Assembly (NCBI GenBank): GCA_014529385.2
Contig: CM043942.1
Span: 25,672,469 to 25,730,468 of the forward strand
Direction of reading: 5' to 3'
DNA length: 58,000 nucleotides
Origin: Adiantum capillus-veneris
Taxonomy: Eukaryota > Streptophyta > Polypodiopsida > Polypodiales > Pteridaceae
Shown here: piece by piece, positions 1 through 12,492 of the stretch
How positions within the stretch are numbered: the first letter of the stretch is position 1
How the letters are laid out: every line of letters starts with the position of its first letter
Translations under genes and position numbers: made by a program
Notes under the pieces: model-generated
Databases searched by the model: none
What the model was told of the DNA's origin: nothing
Seen by the model: the letters and a program-made list of their open reading frames with translations, nothing else

Positions 1-2412
1 AGTAACCTGCGTACGTAGTCTACCATTCCATGGTTTCTCAACAGAGCCACGAGAAGAGAACTCTTGTGGTCCACTCAAAACCTGTGACTGTGGCCTCACA
101 TTTTGTACAACCACATCATCTTTTACATCAGCCCCAATAGTGCCATGTGCATTACTGTACTAGCTGCTCATCTCATCAAAGACTACATCTCTGCTCACTC
201 GTAATTCTCGTGTAGTAGGATTCTAGCACCTGTACCCCTTTTGTTCAAGGGAATATCCCACAAGAATACATTTCTCTGCTTTAGGATCCAATTTCCTACG
301 CAACTCATCTGGTACATGCACGCAAGCTATGTAGCCAAACACTTTCAAGTGTGCCAAATTAGGCTTTGTACATGTAAACTTTTCCTCAGGTGTTACATCA
401 TGCATCGCAGCTGTAGGTGTCCTGTTCATAATGTACACAACTGTATTTACGGCTTCAGCCCAGAAATGATGAGGCATGTTCTTCTCATTCATCAATGCAC
501 GTGCAACCTCTACAATGTGCCTGTTTTTCCTTTCTGCGACCCCATTCTGTTGTGGAGTATATCTGCATGTAAACTGCCTGCGTATACCATGCATTCGCAG
601 AAAATCTAAAAAATCATTGGAGAAGTACTCTCCCCCTCCATCTGACCTCGATGTCTTGATTTGCATATCTGTCTCCTTCTCAATCATGACTTTGAAGTCT
701 TGAAAGTGACCAAACACTTCACTTTTGTTACGCATGAAGTAGACCCATACTTTCCTTGTATGGTCATCAATGAAAGAGACATAATACCTGCAACCATGTA
801 TACTTGCAGTATCGGTTGGACCCCAAACATCTGTGTGCACCACCTCAAGTGGCTTTTTACATACATTGCGCTCATGTGGAAATGATCCCTTTGATTGTTT
901 TCCAAATTGGCATGCTGCACACACTTTATGCATACCATCCACCTTGAATTTGGGCAAACCTTTTACAATCTATTTTGATTGCATGCTGCACAATCTCTGC
1001 TCATTGACATGGCCAATGAGTTTGTGCCAAATTTCAACATCAGCCACAACACCTGTGCCCTGTGCAAATAATGCATCTTTTACCTCAGGCATGTCTACAT
1101 TCAGCGTAAACATTCTTCCCACACATTTGCCCTCTGTGATTATCTTACAGCCATTCTGGAAATCTTCTACATAACAACCATTTGGATTGAAGCGAACCTG
1201 CAAACCCTGCTCAACCATTTGTCCAACAGAAACAAGATTCTTTGTAATGTTTGGGACATGAAGTACATCTGCTAAGTACTTTGATTTCCCACTCTTCGTA
1301 TTTAGAGGTATGTCCCCTACATGAGCAATGGGGTGAGTTGTGTCATCTCTTGTCTGCACATAGCCTGACACATTTGGTTTGCGCATATCTCTAAACCACT
1401 CTCCACGAGACGTCATGTGATTAGAGGCACCTGAATCCACATACCAAACATCATCTTGGGTGGAATTCTCTGCAGTCATTGTATTCATTACATGTTGCAT
1501 AACAAACATGCGCTCGTTTTTGCTGTCATCTGCATCTCTGCTAGTAGATGCATAGTTGCCCTGTTCTCTCTTTCCACTTGCTTTTCCCTTTGGACAGTCA
1601 CGTGACATGTGACCTCTTTCACCACAAGTCCAACATTCTGTGCTATTTGGAGTATGTTGCTGCCTGCTTGATCCTGCACCACGACCTCATTGACTCCCCC
1701 TGCCTTGAGACTGGTTTCCCCTGCCACCTGTATTGTTTTGATTTGATTGGCCTTCCAGAAATTGACCCCTGCAACCCCTTGGGCCTCGACCACAACCTCT
1801 ACCTCTACCTCTGTTGGAGTTAGAATAGAAGGCCTGTTCAGAATTATTTCTGCCATGAGAAGAAGATGTGTCAAGGTTCTTCTCCTCAAGAATAAGCATA
1901 GAAATCAAATCTTGGAACACGGGGATGTCATCTTTTGTATTCATGGAAGACCTAAAATGTACATACTCATCTCCTAGACCATCCAACCATGCACGGACAA
2001 TGTCATCGTCTTCCACTGAGACTTTAATAGATCCAAGAGCCTCAATGATACTCTTGATCTTCAAGGCATAATCATCGATTGAGAGGTTGTTCCTCTTAAC
2101 CTAATTTAGCTCCTACTTTAGTTGAATCTTCGTGGCCTTGGTGTTCACCTCGAACACTCTGCCTAAGTTTCTCCATGCAATGGCGGGGGTTTCATCATCC
2201 TGTAGATATCCCATCATGCCATCTGTGATGCTCATAGAAAGCCAATACATTACTTTGCTATGGCCTTGTTGCCAGTCCCTCAAAGATTTCCTTTGTTCTG
2301 CTATAGCATTTGCCTCGGGAATCTCTGGTTCCTTTTCATTGTCTCCTTCTACATCTGGTCGTGGATTGTGAACGAAGGGATTGTGATGCTCTTGCTCTCT
2401 TAGCCTCTCTTG
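1..2412 (-). pseudogene. Ty1/copia gag-pol relic (gag, zinc knuckle, protease, integrase); continues past the left edge
   Basis: One minus-strand frame runs from the primer site to the window edge, broken by stops near 2113, 2101, 1687, 970 and 223. Reading from right to left it shows a UBN2-like gag, a glycine/arginine-rich stretch, a CCHC zinc knuckle (CWTCGERGHMSRDC, about 1594-1635) and the protease motif DSGASNHMT (about 1413-1440). A gag-pre-integrase segment and an integrase core with HTDVWG, SDGGGEY and NGVAERKN (three acidic catalytic residues) follow. This order (protease, integrase, then RT off the window) is diagnostic of Ty1/copia. No ATG follows the primer site before gag sequence begins, so the gag N-terminus is probably lost. 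The element is dead; RT and RNase H would lie to the left of the window. Confidence 0.9.
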
Positions 2413-2421
2413 CCTGCACCA

Positions 2422-2434
2422 GGTTCTGATACCA
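2422..2434 (-). other. Primer binding site of the left copia element
   Basis: On the minus strand this reads TGGTATCAGAACC, matching the initiator-Met-tRNA-type site TGGTATCAGAGC except near its end. It lies directly against TG at 2435, the inner edge of the 5' LTR, as expected for a minus-strand element. Confidence 0.75.
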
Positions 2435-2939
2435 TGTAAAGAATGAGGATGCAAGAGAGCTACACAAGACAAGCACAAAGCACACAGAGATGGAAAACTT
2501 CTTCTTCTTCACAGAAAAGAGAGTACAAAATGACTAAGTGCTAAAGCTGAAAAGTAGTTCATATGTACATGCGATCACTAAGTGTGAACTCGCTAGAATC
2601 GTACTAGGCTAGCACTATAAGTGAAGTCCAACTGTAGAATCACTGGCAGAGATCCTCCGTGTCGGTCACCTAACGCGTCAGTGAGTAAATGCCATAAGCG
2701 GCCAAGACCCGTAGTGGATGCCAGCTCAAGGTGTAGAGCTCGACATCTCAACAGGCAGGCACCTAATGGTGGTGAATGCCTCGGGGGTGCTGGAAGTCTA
2801 TTCAGGTGACGTGGCATGCCTGACGAGGGCCCGTTCCCATGGCCCTTGAAGGCCACTTTTTGGAGGCAAGGTGGGAGGCAATCGAGATGTAGCTAATGCC
2901 CCCCTCCCCGGTGCATGGTAAGGGGATAGTCCCATGAGA

Positions 2940-2995
<56 letters not shown>

Positions 2996-3931
2996 CCGAG
3001 GAGGCTGCCATGTGTATAAGGCATGGGTGGGCCCATTTCAAGGCCAAGCAAGCAAGAGCAAAGGCAAGGAGGAAGGCCGGGTCCAAGAGATGAAAAAGAG
3101 GGTGTTAGAGAAGAGGTGTCCGAGCAAAGAGAAGGAGAAAGAAGACAGGTCAAAGGGTCAAAAGAGAGTTCAAAAGAGAAGTACAAGATAAGCCTTCTAA
3201 GGGGTGAAAATAAAGGGAAAAAATGAAAAAATAAAAAGTGCTTAGGAGCCCCCCCCTCCCAAAGTGCAAAGAGAGCAAAAGAGGGCAGATGAAAGCAAAT
3301 CGGCTACCCCTTCCAAAAGATGCCCAATTGGGATGACAGATGGGCCAATGAAGGTGTAGATTTTAAAGTTGAAGGGCCCTCCTATAAAAGTCATTTTTTA
3401 GTCAAATTAGGGCCTTTTTTTGGGCCGTTTGAAGCCTACAAAGTGGAGCTCTCTAACAAAACTAATCCCTTGTTTTTTTTTCTTGAAAATGGCCATGGTG
3501 ATGGCAGTGCAAGCCCTTGTACATGCCTTTTGAAGTGCTATCAAGCCACTGTTTCCCCGCCTAGCTATTGTTTCCCCTTCCCCCATTCTCTTTCTGCTGC
3601 TCTGGTGTTTCCCCTCGATGCCGGCTGTGTGGATGTGTGTGCCCCCCGGATCGACGGTGTTTTGTGTTAGAGAGTGAGATTGAGCAGCGATGTGCGTGTG
3701 TAAGGGTGGAGACAAACTGTGGCAATCAGTTTGCATTGTGCAATTGATTTGTGGAGTGAAAAAGGAGAGGCCATGGTCTGGTAGTGTAAAGAGTGTTTTT
3801 GAAGGTGTTTTTTGAGAGGATAGGGGTGTTGTGGATACCCTGAGATATAGAGAGGCCCTTGTGTTTGTGTCGGGTGTGTTCCCCCATTCCCCCTCTCCAA
3901 CGTTTAGTCGCAAACCTCAACAAAATTTACA
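2435..3931 (-). mobile_element. Probable 5' LTR of the left copia element; outer edge uncertain
   Basis: The inner edge at 2435 (TGTAAAG) is fixed by the adjacent primer site. The outer edge is a guess: TTTACA at 3926-3931 would give a 6-bp inverted end and an LTR of about 1.5 kb, but no second LTR is available for comparison. The stretch contains a GA microsatellite and no convincing coding sequence; short ORFs here have no recognisable domain. Confidence 0.3.
2943..2993. repeat. (GA)n microsatellite, about 51 bp
   Basis: Uninterrupted GA dinucleotides seen directly. It lies inside the presumed copia LTR. ORFs across it encode only Ser-Leu or Arg-Glu repeats and are not genes. Confidence 0.98.
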
Positions 3932-4714
3932 ATGCTTACACTTGAAAGAAATACCAAAGAGATAGGAACACAATGCAAGCTTCAAAACTGAAATCTGATT
4001 ACCCATTCATTAGTTGTGATGATTACAAGGTGGAGTAGCTTCGTAGCTTGAGGGTACGTTTTCAGAGCTCCTTTTTTCTCTATAGATAAGCCTCCTTTTC
4101 ACATTAAGGTTATTGAAATTTATATCTGGGGCATTCTAAATGGCCACTGATTGGTTTACATGGACCTTTACAATTTTCATGACAAAATTACAACTCAAGG
4201 AATTGATTTGCTACTCTAGAATTAGGATTTACATAGAGTATCACTACACTAGCTCGAACAAGTAATAGAGTACAAATGTGGTGTCTGGCTACAAGTCCGA
4301 GCAATTGGATGCCTGTTTGATCTATCTCTTAACAGTCCCCCCTTCCCAATTTGTGTCGTCCCTTGACACGACCTTGTGCAGTCTTGTCATAGGGTTGTCT
4401 TGTCTTCAAGGTTGGACTTCATCTTGGGAAGTGCTTTGTCGTTGATGACACTCCCCCCTTCCTTGAGTGATTCACATCTACCATTTTGTTGATACGTGAC
4501 TTGATCTTTGATTATCAAGGAAACTTTTCTTCTCAATTTGCAGCCTTCTCTCTCTTTGTTGCCAGTCTTGGCCACCTTGAAGAAGGATTTTAATGTTTTT
4601 GAGTTTATAGAACCAATCCTCTTCGTGGCGTGGACTTTATGATGGGTATGCTTTCCATGTCCATTGTAATTTGAGTTGTCTGTAATAGGCCACCAATGTT
4701 GAACCACTATGTGA
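3932..4714. other. No gene seen; probably leader sequence of the Tat-like element whose LTR starts at 4736
   Basis: No ORF with a recognisable domain. The right end abuts a Ty3-type primer site on the minus strand, so this should be transcribed leader of a minus-strand element truncated on its left. The exact truncation point is not visible. Confidence 0.4.
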
Positions 4715-4734
4715 GCTCCCCGGCAGTGGCGCCA
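4715..4734 (-). other. Ty3-type primer binding site (tRNA-Asp-like)
   Basis: On the minus strand this reads TGGCGCCACTGCCGGGGAGC. It resembles the site used by plant Athila/Tat Ty3 elements, complementary to the 3' end of tRNA-Asp. It is one base from the LTR edge at 4736. tRNA identity is from family knowledge, not checked. Confidence 0.65.
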
Positions 4735-4735
4735 A

Positions 4736-5315
4736 TGTAAGCGGGTCGCCGTGACGAACGTCTGCAGCTTGGTTTTTTGTACTAACATGATTTCAATACT
4801 CAGGGAAGTGACTCAAATGGGACACGAAGAGTCTTTGAGATTGTCAATCTCAAGAATTGAACCTTAACAAGCAATCACACTAGCTCAACAAGCAACCCAA
4901 CATGCAATGATCAAGAAAATCTACCTATGTCCTTTCTCACAGCTCTAGGTCCTCACACCATTTCGGCACTCGAATGGACTTGAAATGCAACGAAAATTTA
5001 GGAGGACGTCTACGACACCTAGGGGCACTATCCTACCAAGTTTAGTTGCAATTCAATAGGGTACCAAGATCACGATCCATCATGAAAAAGGTCCTGAAAA
5101 CTACAATGGCTCAGTCTAGAAAGGCCACCCTATAGTATAGGAACACTCTCCTATGGTCAAAACGACTAAAAACAGTGATATAAGCACTCAAATTTGAACA
5201 TTAGTCTCACTAACGTTGTGAGCAGGATGGAAACACACACAACGCCTCTATAATGACCCGACACACACTCTTGGGATGATACACACACATATTATGGGGC
5301 ACCACTCAGCTTACA
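4736..5315 (-). mobile_element. Tat-like LTR (580 bp), 5' LTR of a truncated minus-strand element
   Basis: Starts TGTAAGC and ends GCTTACA, a perfect 7-bp inverted terminus, with a primer site immediately inside. The first ~25 bases are close to the LTR at 28194 (TGTTAGCGGG...), so the two belong to related elements of similar LTR length (580 and 565 bp). On its right, 5316-5367 is 52 bp of unassigned sequence before the truncated chromovirus gag. Confidence 0.65.
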
Positions 5316-5367
5316 CAACCAGCCTAGCCGAGACAGGAAACACACAGACGGAGTGAGAAGAGAGAGA

Positions 5368-7201
5368 GCTTGAGAGGAGAGATAAAGAAGTCCTCTTTGT
5401 CCACATAGCCTTGGACATGAAGCCTCAATTTCCCGATTAAGGGAGTGACTGAAGCTTCTTGCCCCTTGAAGGCACTGTCTGCGGGTAGGACATCTCCCAT
5501 CTCGTAGGATTGTATTCCTAGCTTGGTGGCCAACTCTATATATATAAAATTGTGAGTAGAACCAGGGTCAAAGAGAATAAAAGCATCATGTTCTCTTACC
5601 TTTCCCCAAGCATGGCATAAAGGAGATCCTTTGTGGTGAGTTTGGTGAGTCTCCTCCTCTTGGATTTCAACCAAGGAAGCTCTAGGAGGATCTTGGCGGT
5701 TGTTCTTTTGGGGACAAGCGCGGTACGCACGCCCTTGTTCGCCGCACATGAAACACCGGTTATCCTTATGATAACGCTCAAGCTCTTCAGAAGAGAGTTT
5801 ATTCTTACCTTTATAAACTCCCTTCTCTTTAGCTTTGTTGGAGTTGCCCTTAGGAGACTTTTGGACATTGTCCTTCCCCTTAGGCTCATTGGAACCCTTG
5901 TTTTCCGGGGGCTTATTATTTCTTTTTGCCCCCGTTTGGAAATTGATTCGAGAGGCGACCATAGTGTGGTGTATTACTGCCGATATGGTACGTGGTCTTT
6001 CGGAGTTGACATACTCCGCCATTTCTTCGGTTAAGCCCGCACAAAATTGTTGCTTTTGCTCTCCAAAATCCAACTTTTTGAAGACAGTGGCTTTGAGTTG
6101 TAGGTCCCAAAACTTGTCTACATATTTGTGGATAGATTCATTGGAAGAGAGCTTTAAGCTTCGCCATTCGGTGAGTACTTTTTCTTTGGCATCGGTGGCC
6201 AAAAACTGCTTCATAATGGAAGCTCTTAAAGCTTTCCATGTTCGTGGAGCTTCACCGTTGGCTCGTAGGCTAGACCACCATTGTCTGGTAGACTTTTGAA
6301 AGTGCATAGCTACATGGCGTAGCTTAGAGGACTCCGTGAAGCCCTCATCTCCAAACGCCGCATCGAATTGTTGGATAAAGGCCAAGACTTTGTCCGTAGC
6401 ACCAAAGGTACCATCATAGGTAAGGAAAGAGATGCTCTTCCCTCCCTCTTTGAATTTCTTCAACTTGGACGACCTCTTCCGTGCGGCATAGGATTTCCTA
6501 TGGCCTCTTCTTTTTGATGGTTCAAAGATTGCACCATCACTTTCTTCAGAAGGTGAAGAATTTGAAGAAGGTGGAGAAGAGGGTGACCTCTTTCTCGCCT
6601 TTTTCTTGTCTTGATCATTGTCGTCTTCACCATAGATTTCATAAGAGGAAGAGGATGAAGAAGATGGAGAAGAGGGTGTCCTCTTTCTTGCCTTTTTCTT
6701 CTCTTGCTTTTTATCATCCCTCTTTGAATTATGGCGTGGAGAAGAGTGTGATGGTCTTCTCCGCTTTGGTGGTGATGGAGAGCGTTTAGCCCGCCATCTT
6801 CGTGGAGCCATTTCCGTCGAGGTGGCGGGAGACTCGCTTCTTTCTCGTTCCTTCGGTGGAGGCTCTTGAGTTCTCCTTTGGGAAGGAGATGCATCATCAA
6901 GAAGTAAATTCTTGAGCCCTTCATTTGGATTCTCTTCTTCTTCCCGAATCGGAGAGAGACCTCTTTTGGTAGTCTCACAAGGAAGCTTCCTAGGTGTTCT
7001 CTCGTCATGGTGATGAGCTTGGAGAATCCCGTGAGCACGGAGCTACCGTTGCACTTCACTTTGGAGAGATGGATTGCCCATGTCTTGTTGAAGCCTAGAA
7101 ACAAGATAGTTAACAAGCATTGAAGCATCATTAGTAGCTTGCTCATGAGCAAAATCAAAGTTATCAACATTAATTTCACTCTCTTTACTATTGTCAGCCA
7201 T
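5368..7201 (-). pseudogene. Chromovirus gag-protease, left copy, 3'-truncated
   Basis: Starts with ATG at 7199-7201 (MADNSKESE) like the right copy. It has an early stop TAG at 7043-7045, then reads through a Ser/Arg/Lys-rich segment, a gag capsid domain (FLTYDGTFGATDKVLAF...RQWWSSLRA) and a zinc-knuckle remnant, CFMCGEQGRAYRAC. The knuckle histidine is replaced by arginine, unlike the right copy. A retropepsin motif, FDPGSTHNFI, follows. The sequence matches the right copy closely up to 5368, then stops abruptly; the last codons near 5324-5367 are foreign sequence. Confidence 0.85.
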
Positions 7202-7605
7202 TCTAACAACTTTTAGGTGTAAACTTTTTAGGTGTACTTTGGCACATCAAGCCCTAGCTGCTAATCCTCTTTACCCCTTTAGAAAAAGCACTCAAGCTAC
7301 TGTACCCGCGGCTCGAATATCATTAATTGCAAGGAATAGAAGAGAGGGTCTTTCGACACCAAAACAGCACCGACTCCTGTCAAGCTTCTAATAGCTCAAT
7401 AGTGGTTAAGCCGTAGGCAAGCCCCGTAGGACTCCACTATTAAGACCATAGCTCTCGACGGTGATGCCCCGTTAACTGCACGAAGGTAGGCGCACTGCAA
7501 GGCTGAAAAATCCCTATTCTACTTACTCACAGGTAATTAATAATACCAACCATTTGTAGCTAGCTTGAGGACCTCCCTTCTTGAGCAAGAAAAGAGAAAC
7601 CTTGA
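7202..7605 (-). other. Leader of the left chromovirus copy; no gene
   Basis: Untranslated stretch between primer site and gag ATG, closely matching 14494-14897 of the right copy. No other feature seen. Confidence 0.7.
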
Positions 7606-7617
7606 GCTCTGATACCA
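7606..7617 (-). other. Primer binding site, left chromovirus copy
   Basis: Minus strand reads TGGTATCAGAGC, the standard initiator-Met-tRNA site, one base inside the LTR edge at 7619. Its presence beside the middle LTR shows that this LTR also acts as a 5' LTR. Confidence 0.9.
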
Positions 7618-7618
7618 A

Positions 7619-9188
7619 TGTAACATTTAATGGCCTAATAACTTGTGTGTAGCGGAAATTAGCATGAACATAGTGGGCATTTCATTAGAATATATTCCTA
7701 ATTATGAGAATTACAAGAGTGCTTGGGTGGAGAGAGCAACAAAAATCATAACACCTAGTTAGATAGCATCAACAATACTTTCAAAAGAGAGAGAAATTAA
7801 GCTATTGACAACAGTTGAGGACCGGATTTGCATGGAGCCGGTCCCCCCTCCAAAAGGCTTTGTACTATGGGTTTCTCCCATGAAGAGAGACATTGTACAA
7901 TACAATTCTTTGTGTTCCTTCAAGACTAGCTAGTGCAATGAAGATGGAAGCTTCATGCCCTAAGAAAAACACTTAATCAAACACAACTTGAATTATCCCC
8001 GTTCTCAGACCCAAGACCTCACACACCTTCGAAGATGGTGAGAGCTAGCAGGGTATGAGAGTAGATTGAGAGGAAGAAGGAGTATCTTATGAGAAAGATG
8101 TACATCTCCTCTCATAATCACTCATATTAACATAGCTTAGCTTAGTAATTAGCTTGGTAGAGAAGATGAGCATGCATTGAAGCTTGGCTCTTGGTTGGAT
8201 TTGCATCCACATGCCAAGAGAGTGTTGATGTAGGCTTCTATCTCACAAGCTTGGAGTAGGTGATGAGCTCTCCATTAAAGCTTCGGAGGAGATAGAGTAT
8301 TCTTTCTTCACACATGGTCAAGTGTGAGTGTGAGTGTGTCAATGCGAAGCAAAAATCAGCCCCCTCTCTCTCTTGGGTGAGCCCTTCCTGCTAAATTGGT
8401 CTGGCTTTTGCCTCATTGGACCTCCCCAAGTCAAGCCAATGGGTGTTAAGCAGCATAAGTGATAGCCTTCTGACATGTGTCCCCCTTTCCTCTTTTGTGA
8501 GAGCTTTAGGTAATTAAATAATTAAACTAAACTCTCATTGGACCCTTTTGCCTCGTGGCCAATAGGAATCGGGCAAGCCATTGGGCTCATGAATGCTCAT
8601 TGGACCCCTTGGGAGACTGCCCAATAGTCTTCTAGGAGACTTAATTCTCATTGGTTTCTTTTATTAAATGTTTTTAAATTAATTAAACTAGATTTACTCT
8701 AGCTTAATTCTCATTGGTCCACTTCAAGGGTCATCCAATAGAAATTGGGCACACCTTGTGGGCATTTGGCCTAGGGAGCTGACATGTGTCCCTTATTCCC
8801 TTTGTGTAAAGGGAGCATGTGTGTGTGTGTGGCTTTCTCTCTCATCCCCTACCTTTAGGGCTCGCTCCCTCCCATGTAGGGATGTGCAAAGACTTTTAGG
8901 GCACACACAAAGCATCCAATTTTCCCTAGGGTTGACCTTTGGACACAACCTTTGAATTTTGGAACCTTAGCATTTTGGAAGTCCTAATGGGCTGAACCTT
9001 AGGGTCGTTTTAGCCCATTGTTGCACATGGCTCTTTTGCAGATGGTCCCCCCCTTTGGATCCCTACTGTGGCCGGTCTGCTAGCTTAACCAATATTCTAG
9101 CATTTTCTCCCCTGGCCTTCCCCACATTAAATGATCAGTTTAATATGAGAAAATCATTTAGGAGAATTAGATATTGGTTATTATGACA
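7619..9188 (-). mobile_element. Shared chromovirus LTR (1570 bp)
   Basis: Begins TGTAACATTT and ends TTATGACA, the same ends as the right LTR (14911-20079 without its insertion). It has a primer site on its left and a polypurine tract on its right, so it is flanked as both a 5' and a 3' LTR. It contains repeated ATTGG...CCAAT modules between 8415 and 8739. The ORF-like stretches within are not genes. Confidence 0.9.
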
Positions 9189-9202
9189 TTACCTCTCTCT
9201 TG
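9189..9202 (-). other. Polypurine tract of the right chromovirus unit
   Basis: Minus strand reads CAAGAGAGAGGTAA directly before the LTR start (TGTCATAA), the place and composition expected for plus-strand priming. Confidence 0.75.
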
Positions 9203-9544
9203 AAATCATAGTCGTCCTCGACTATGGTGTAGAGAAGATAAAGCATGTTCATGAGTCCTTTTCTTAGCGGGTAGAGGATCCCTATGTTACCCTACGACAT
9301 CATTCCACAATGGATGACTAGTCCATTTGGCGCTTGAGAGCCTGAGGCTACCGCAAGCATGTCTGTACATTAGTCCTATCAGTCTTCCATAGTAGAGTGA
9401 CAAGCTCTACTTGGTGTTTGGGAGATGTCATCTCCACAAACTTGATCTAAGCATGCATACTAATTCATTTTTGTGCACAAATAAAGAAAAAGAGAGTCTT
9501 ATAAGACAAAAATTTTGTTCATTTTTAACATTTTGTACATTTGC

Positions 9545-12474
9545 TTACTCTTGGGAAGCATTGTAAGCATTGACAAGGTTTAGGTTATCCTTTAATTGTA
9601 TGCCTTGCATCCATCTAGCATCTTCAAAAGGATAATTCTTAAACTTAATAAGATATCGTCGGATAGTCTTACCACCTCTTAATACCTTGTCTTCATGTCG
9701 GAGAATGGACTCGGGCTACAGCACCTCCTCTTGGTCCTCGATCTCCGGTGGGTCTTCAATAGTTGGTTCTTGAGGTGGCTCTCCATTGTAAGGCTTTAAT
9801 AGGCTCACATGAAAAGCATTGTGTATGAGCCAATGATTGGGCAACTTGAGTTGATAGGCCATCTCATGGATTGGCCTAAGAATCTGAAAGGGACCATAGT
9901 ACCTTTTTGCTAGTTTAGCATAGTACTTTTGGTGACCCGTAGGATTCTTGCCCGTTGTGTGCCTTAATCGAGCCTTGGGAAACTTTAACAAGACCCAATC
10001 GTTTTCTTTAAAGGCTTGGGCTCTTCTGTGCTTGTCAGCAGCAGCCTTTTGCCTTTGCTATGAGATAGAGATAGCATCCTTAATCTTTTGGAAAGATTCT
10101 TGTAGGTCTCGGCTATACTCATCTGCAGCGAAGATCTTCCTATGTACCTTAAGTAGCAAGGGACTTTTTGATCTTCCGTCAATTATCTCGAAAGGTGATT
10201 TTCCCGTGGAAGTATGTACAGTGTTATTGTAATCATACTCAACTAAGGGTAAGTACTTCTCCCATTGGGATCTTTGATCTACTTCCGATACATAGGCTTT
10301 TAGTAGATCGAGAATGGCTAGGTTAGCTATTTCACTTTGGCCATCAGTTTGTGGATGATAGGCCGAAGAGAAGTTTAGCCTTGTTCGTAAATTCTCAAAG
10401 AGACCCTTCTAGAAATTACTGGTCATTCTAGGATCTCTATCGACACTATGGACATGGGCAAGCCATGGTACTTGAAAATTTGTGAAATAAAGAGGGTTGC
10501 CATTTGATGGGCTTTGATAGTCTTTTTGACAGGTATAAAATGAGCTTGTTTACTAAACCTGTCTACTATCGTCCATATTCCCGTATTCCCATGGATAGAC
10601 TTAGGCAATCCAAAGATAAAATCCATGGATATGCTCTCCCATGGTGAACTAGGGAATGGCAAGGGTTGAAGCAATCCAAGTTGCTTCCCTCTATCAAATT
10701 TTGTCTTTTGGCATACCACACATTTGGAAACATACTCTTGTATGTTCACTTTCATGGTAGGCCAATAGAAATATGTTTCAATTCTCTTTAAGGTAGACTG
10801 AATCCCTCTATGCCCCGCATAAGGTGGAGCATGAGATTCATACATTACTTTCTCACGTAGTGAGTTAGTAACACATAGTCTATTTCCATAGAGAAGATAA
10901 CCATCTTGTAAAGTAAATGGTTCTTCTTTCTTACCTAATGCAAGGGCTGAAATCACATCTCTAAAATCGGGATCAATAGCATACTCATCTATCATTGAAG
11001 ATAGATCAATGTGAGTTGCTATGGAAACCGCATTCACTCTCGGCCGTCTTGAGAGTGCATCAGCTACTTGATTATGCTTGCCAGCAATGTGAGCAATATG
11101 AAAATGAAATTGCGAAAGGAAATTTGCCCACCTCATTTGTTTGTCAGAGAGCTTGGTCTGCGTCATGAAGTACTTAAGACTTTGGTGATCCGTTCGCAGA
11201 ATGAAAGGAGTCCCCAATAAATAGTGCTTCCATGAGTCTAAGGCATGTAGAACTGCAAGGAGTTCCTTTTCGTATATGCCTAGAGCTTGCTCAACAGGGT
11301 CAAGCCTTCGACTCTCATAGCCTATGGCGTGCCCTTCTTGGAGCAAAACAGCTCCAAGGCAATCACCACAAGCATCGCATTGGACCTCAAATGGTTTTGA
11401 GAGATCCGGTAGTGTAAGCACAGGTTGAGAGATAAGCTTTTCTTTAAGCTTTTCGAAAGCATTTTTCTCCTTAGTAGACCATGTATACCTAACGATTTTC
11501 TTTGCTAGGTCATGTAATGGTCCCGCAATTTGTGAGAACTTTTCTATGAAGCGTCTATAGTATGCACACATACCTATGAAGCTTCTTAGTTCATGAAGAT
11601 TCCTTGGTTTAGGCCATCCTTTTATTACCTCTAACTTGGATGGATCCATTTGAATGCCATCTTGAGAGATAATGTGACCTAAATACTGAATCTCTTGCAA
11701 GAAAAATTCACTTTTCTTTCGATTAACATAAAGTTTATTCTCTCTTAAAACTTGAAATATTACCTGGAGGTGTTGCTTGTGTTCCTCCAATGAATTAGAG
11801 TAGATGATAATATCATCAAAGAACACTCCAGTGAAGGTTCGATGAGGCCTGAACAGCTTCTCCATCAAGTGGTTGAATGTGGCTGGTGTATTGGTCAAGC
11901 CAAAAGGCATGACAATGTATTCGTAAAGACCAAATGTAGTACGAAATGCGGTCTTTACAATGTCTTGATCAACTATCCTTATTTGATGATAGCCACTTTT
12001 TAGGTCAACCCTATTGAAGTAGGTCGATCCTTGTAGCTTATCAAATAGCTCTTCTACCCGTGGAACGGGAAACCTATTCTTGATAGTGATCCTATTTAGT
12101 GCTCTATAGTCGACACACATACGATATGTGCCGTCTTTCTTTTGCACTAATAGCACAGGTGAGCAAAATGGAGATGAGCTAGGCCTAACCATGCCCTTCT
12201 CAACTAACTCATGCACTTGCCGCATAATCTCCTCTTGTTGAGCTTGGGAAAATCTATAACGAGGTTTATTAGGCGGTGAACTTCTTGGAAGAAGTTCAAT
12301 TGCATGGTCATCATTACCTCGTTTAGGAGGTAGCTCACAAGGGATTTCGTCAATAAAAACATCTTGAAACCCCTTGAGAAAATTGGATAACTCTAATTCC
12401 TTTTGGTTGCTTTTATTTTCGTTTGTTAAAGCATTAGGTTGATTTTGAGAATCTTTAACAAAAATCATGTACAC
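9545..12474 (-). pseudogene. Chromovirus pol: RT, RNase H, integrase, chromodomain-like tail (decayed)
   Basis: The frame 12474-10423 encodes RT (VDYRALNRIT, MPFGLTNTPATF, catalytic VFFDDIIIYS), RNase H (QCDACGDCLGAVLLQE, YEKELLAVLHAL, RTDHQSLKYF) and the integrase HHCC region (ending CVVCQKTKFDRG) plus the first catalytic aspartate (SMDFIFGLP). A frameshift near 10440 moves the integrase into another frame. There DRDPRMTSNF and the glutamate region follow, with stops near 10410 and 10058. The integrase C-terminus (9991-9716) ends in TAG at 9716-9718. Beyond it, in frame, is a chromodomain-like stretch (ILRHEDKVL...YLIKFKNYP...DARWMQG) to a stop at 9545-9547. The chromodomain places the element among chromoviruses. 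9189-9544 holds only the polypurine tract and no gene. Confidence 0.9.
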
Positions 12475-12492
12475 GGAAATAGAGCTCTTTAT

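Noticed and set aside
2802-3191. Overlapping ORFs on both strands with Ser-Leu or Arg-Glu repeats
   Set aside because: Translations of the GA microsatellite, not genes.
3407-3913. 168-codon minus-strand ORF as a host gene
   Set aside because: No domain, low-complexity composition and no supporting structure; lies in or near a probable LTR.
5633-6299. Plus-strand ORFs over the chromovirus gag
   Set aside because: Antisense shadows of the gag frame, repeated identically in the second copy.
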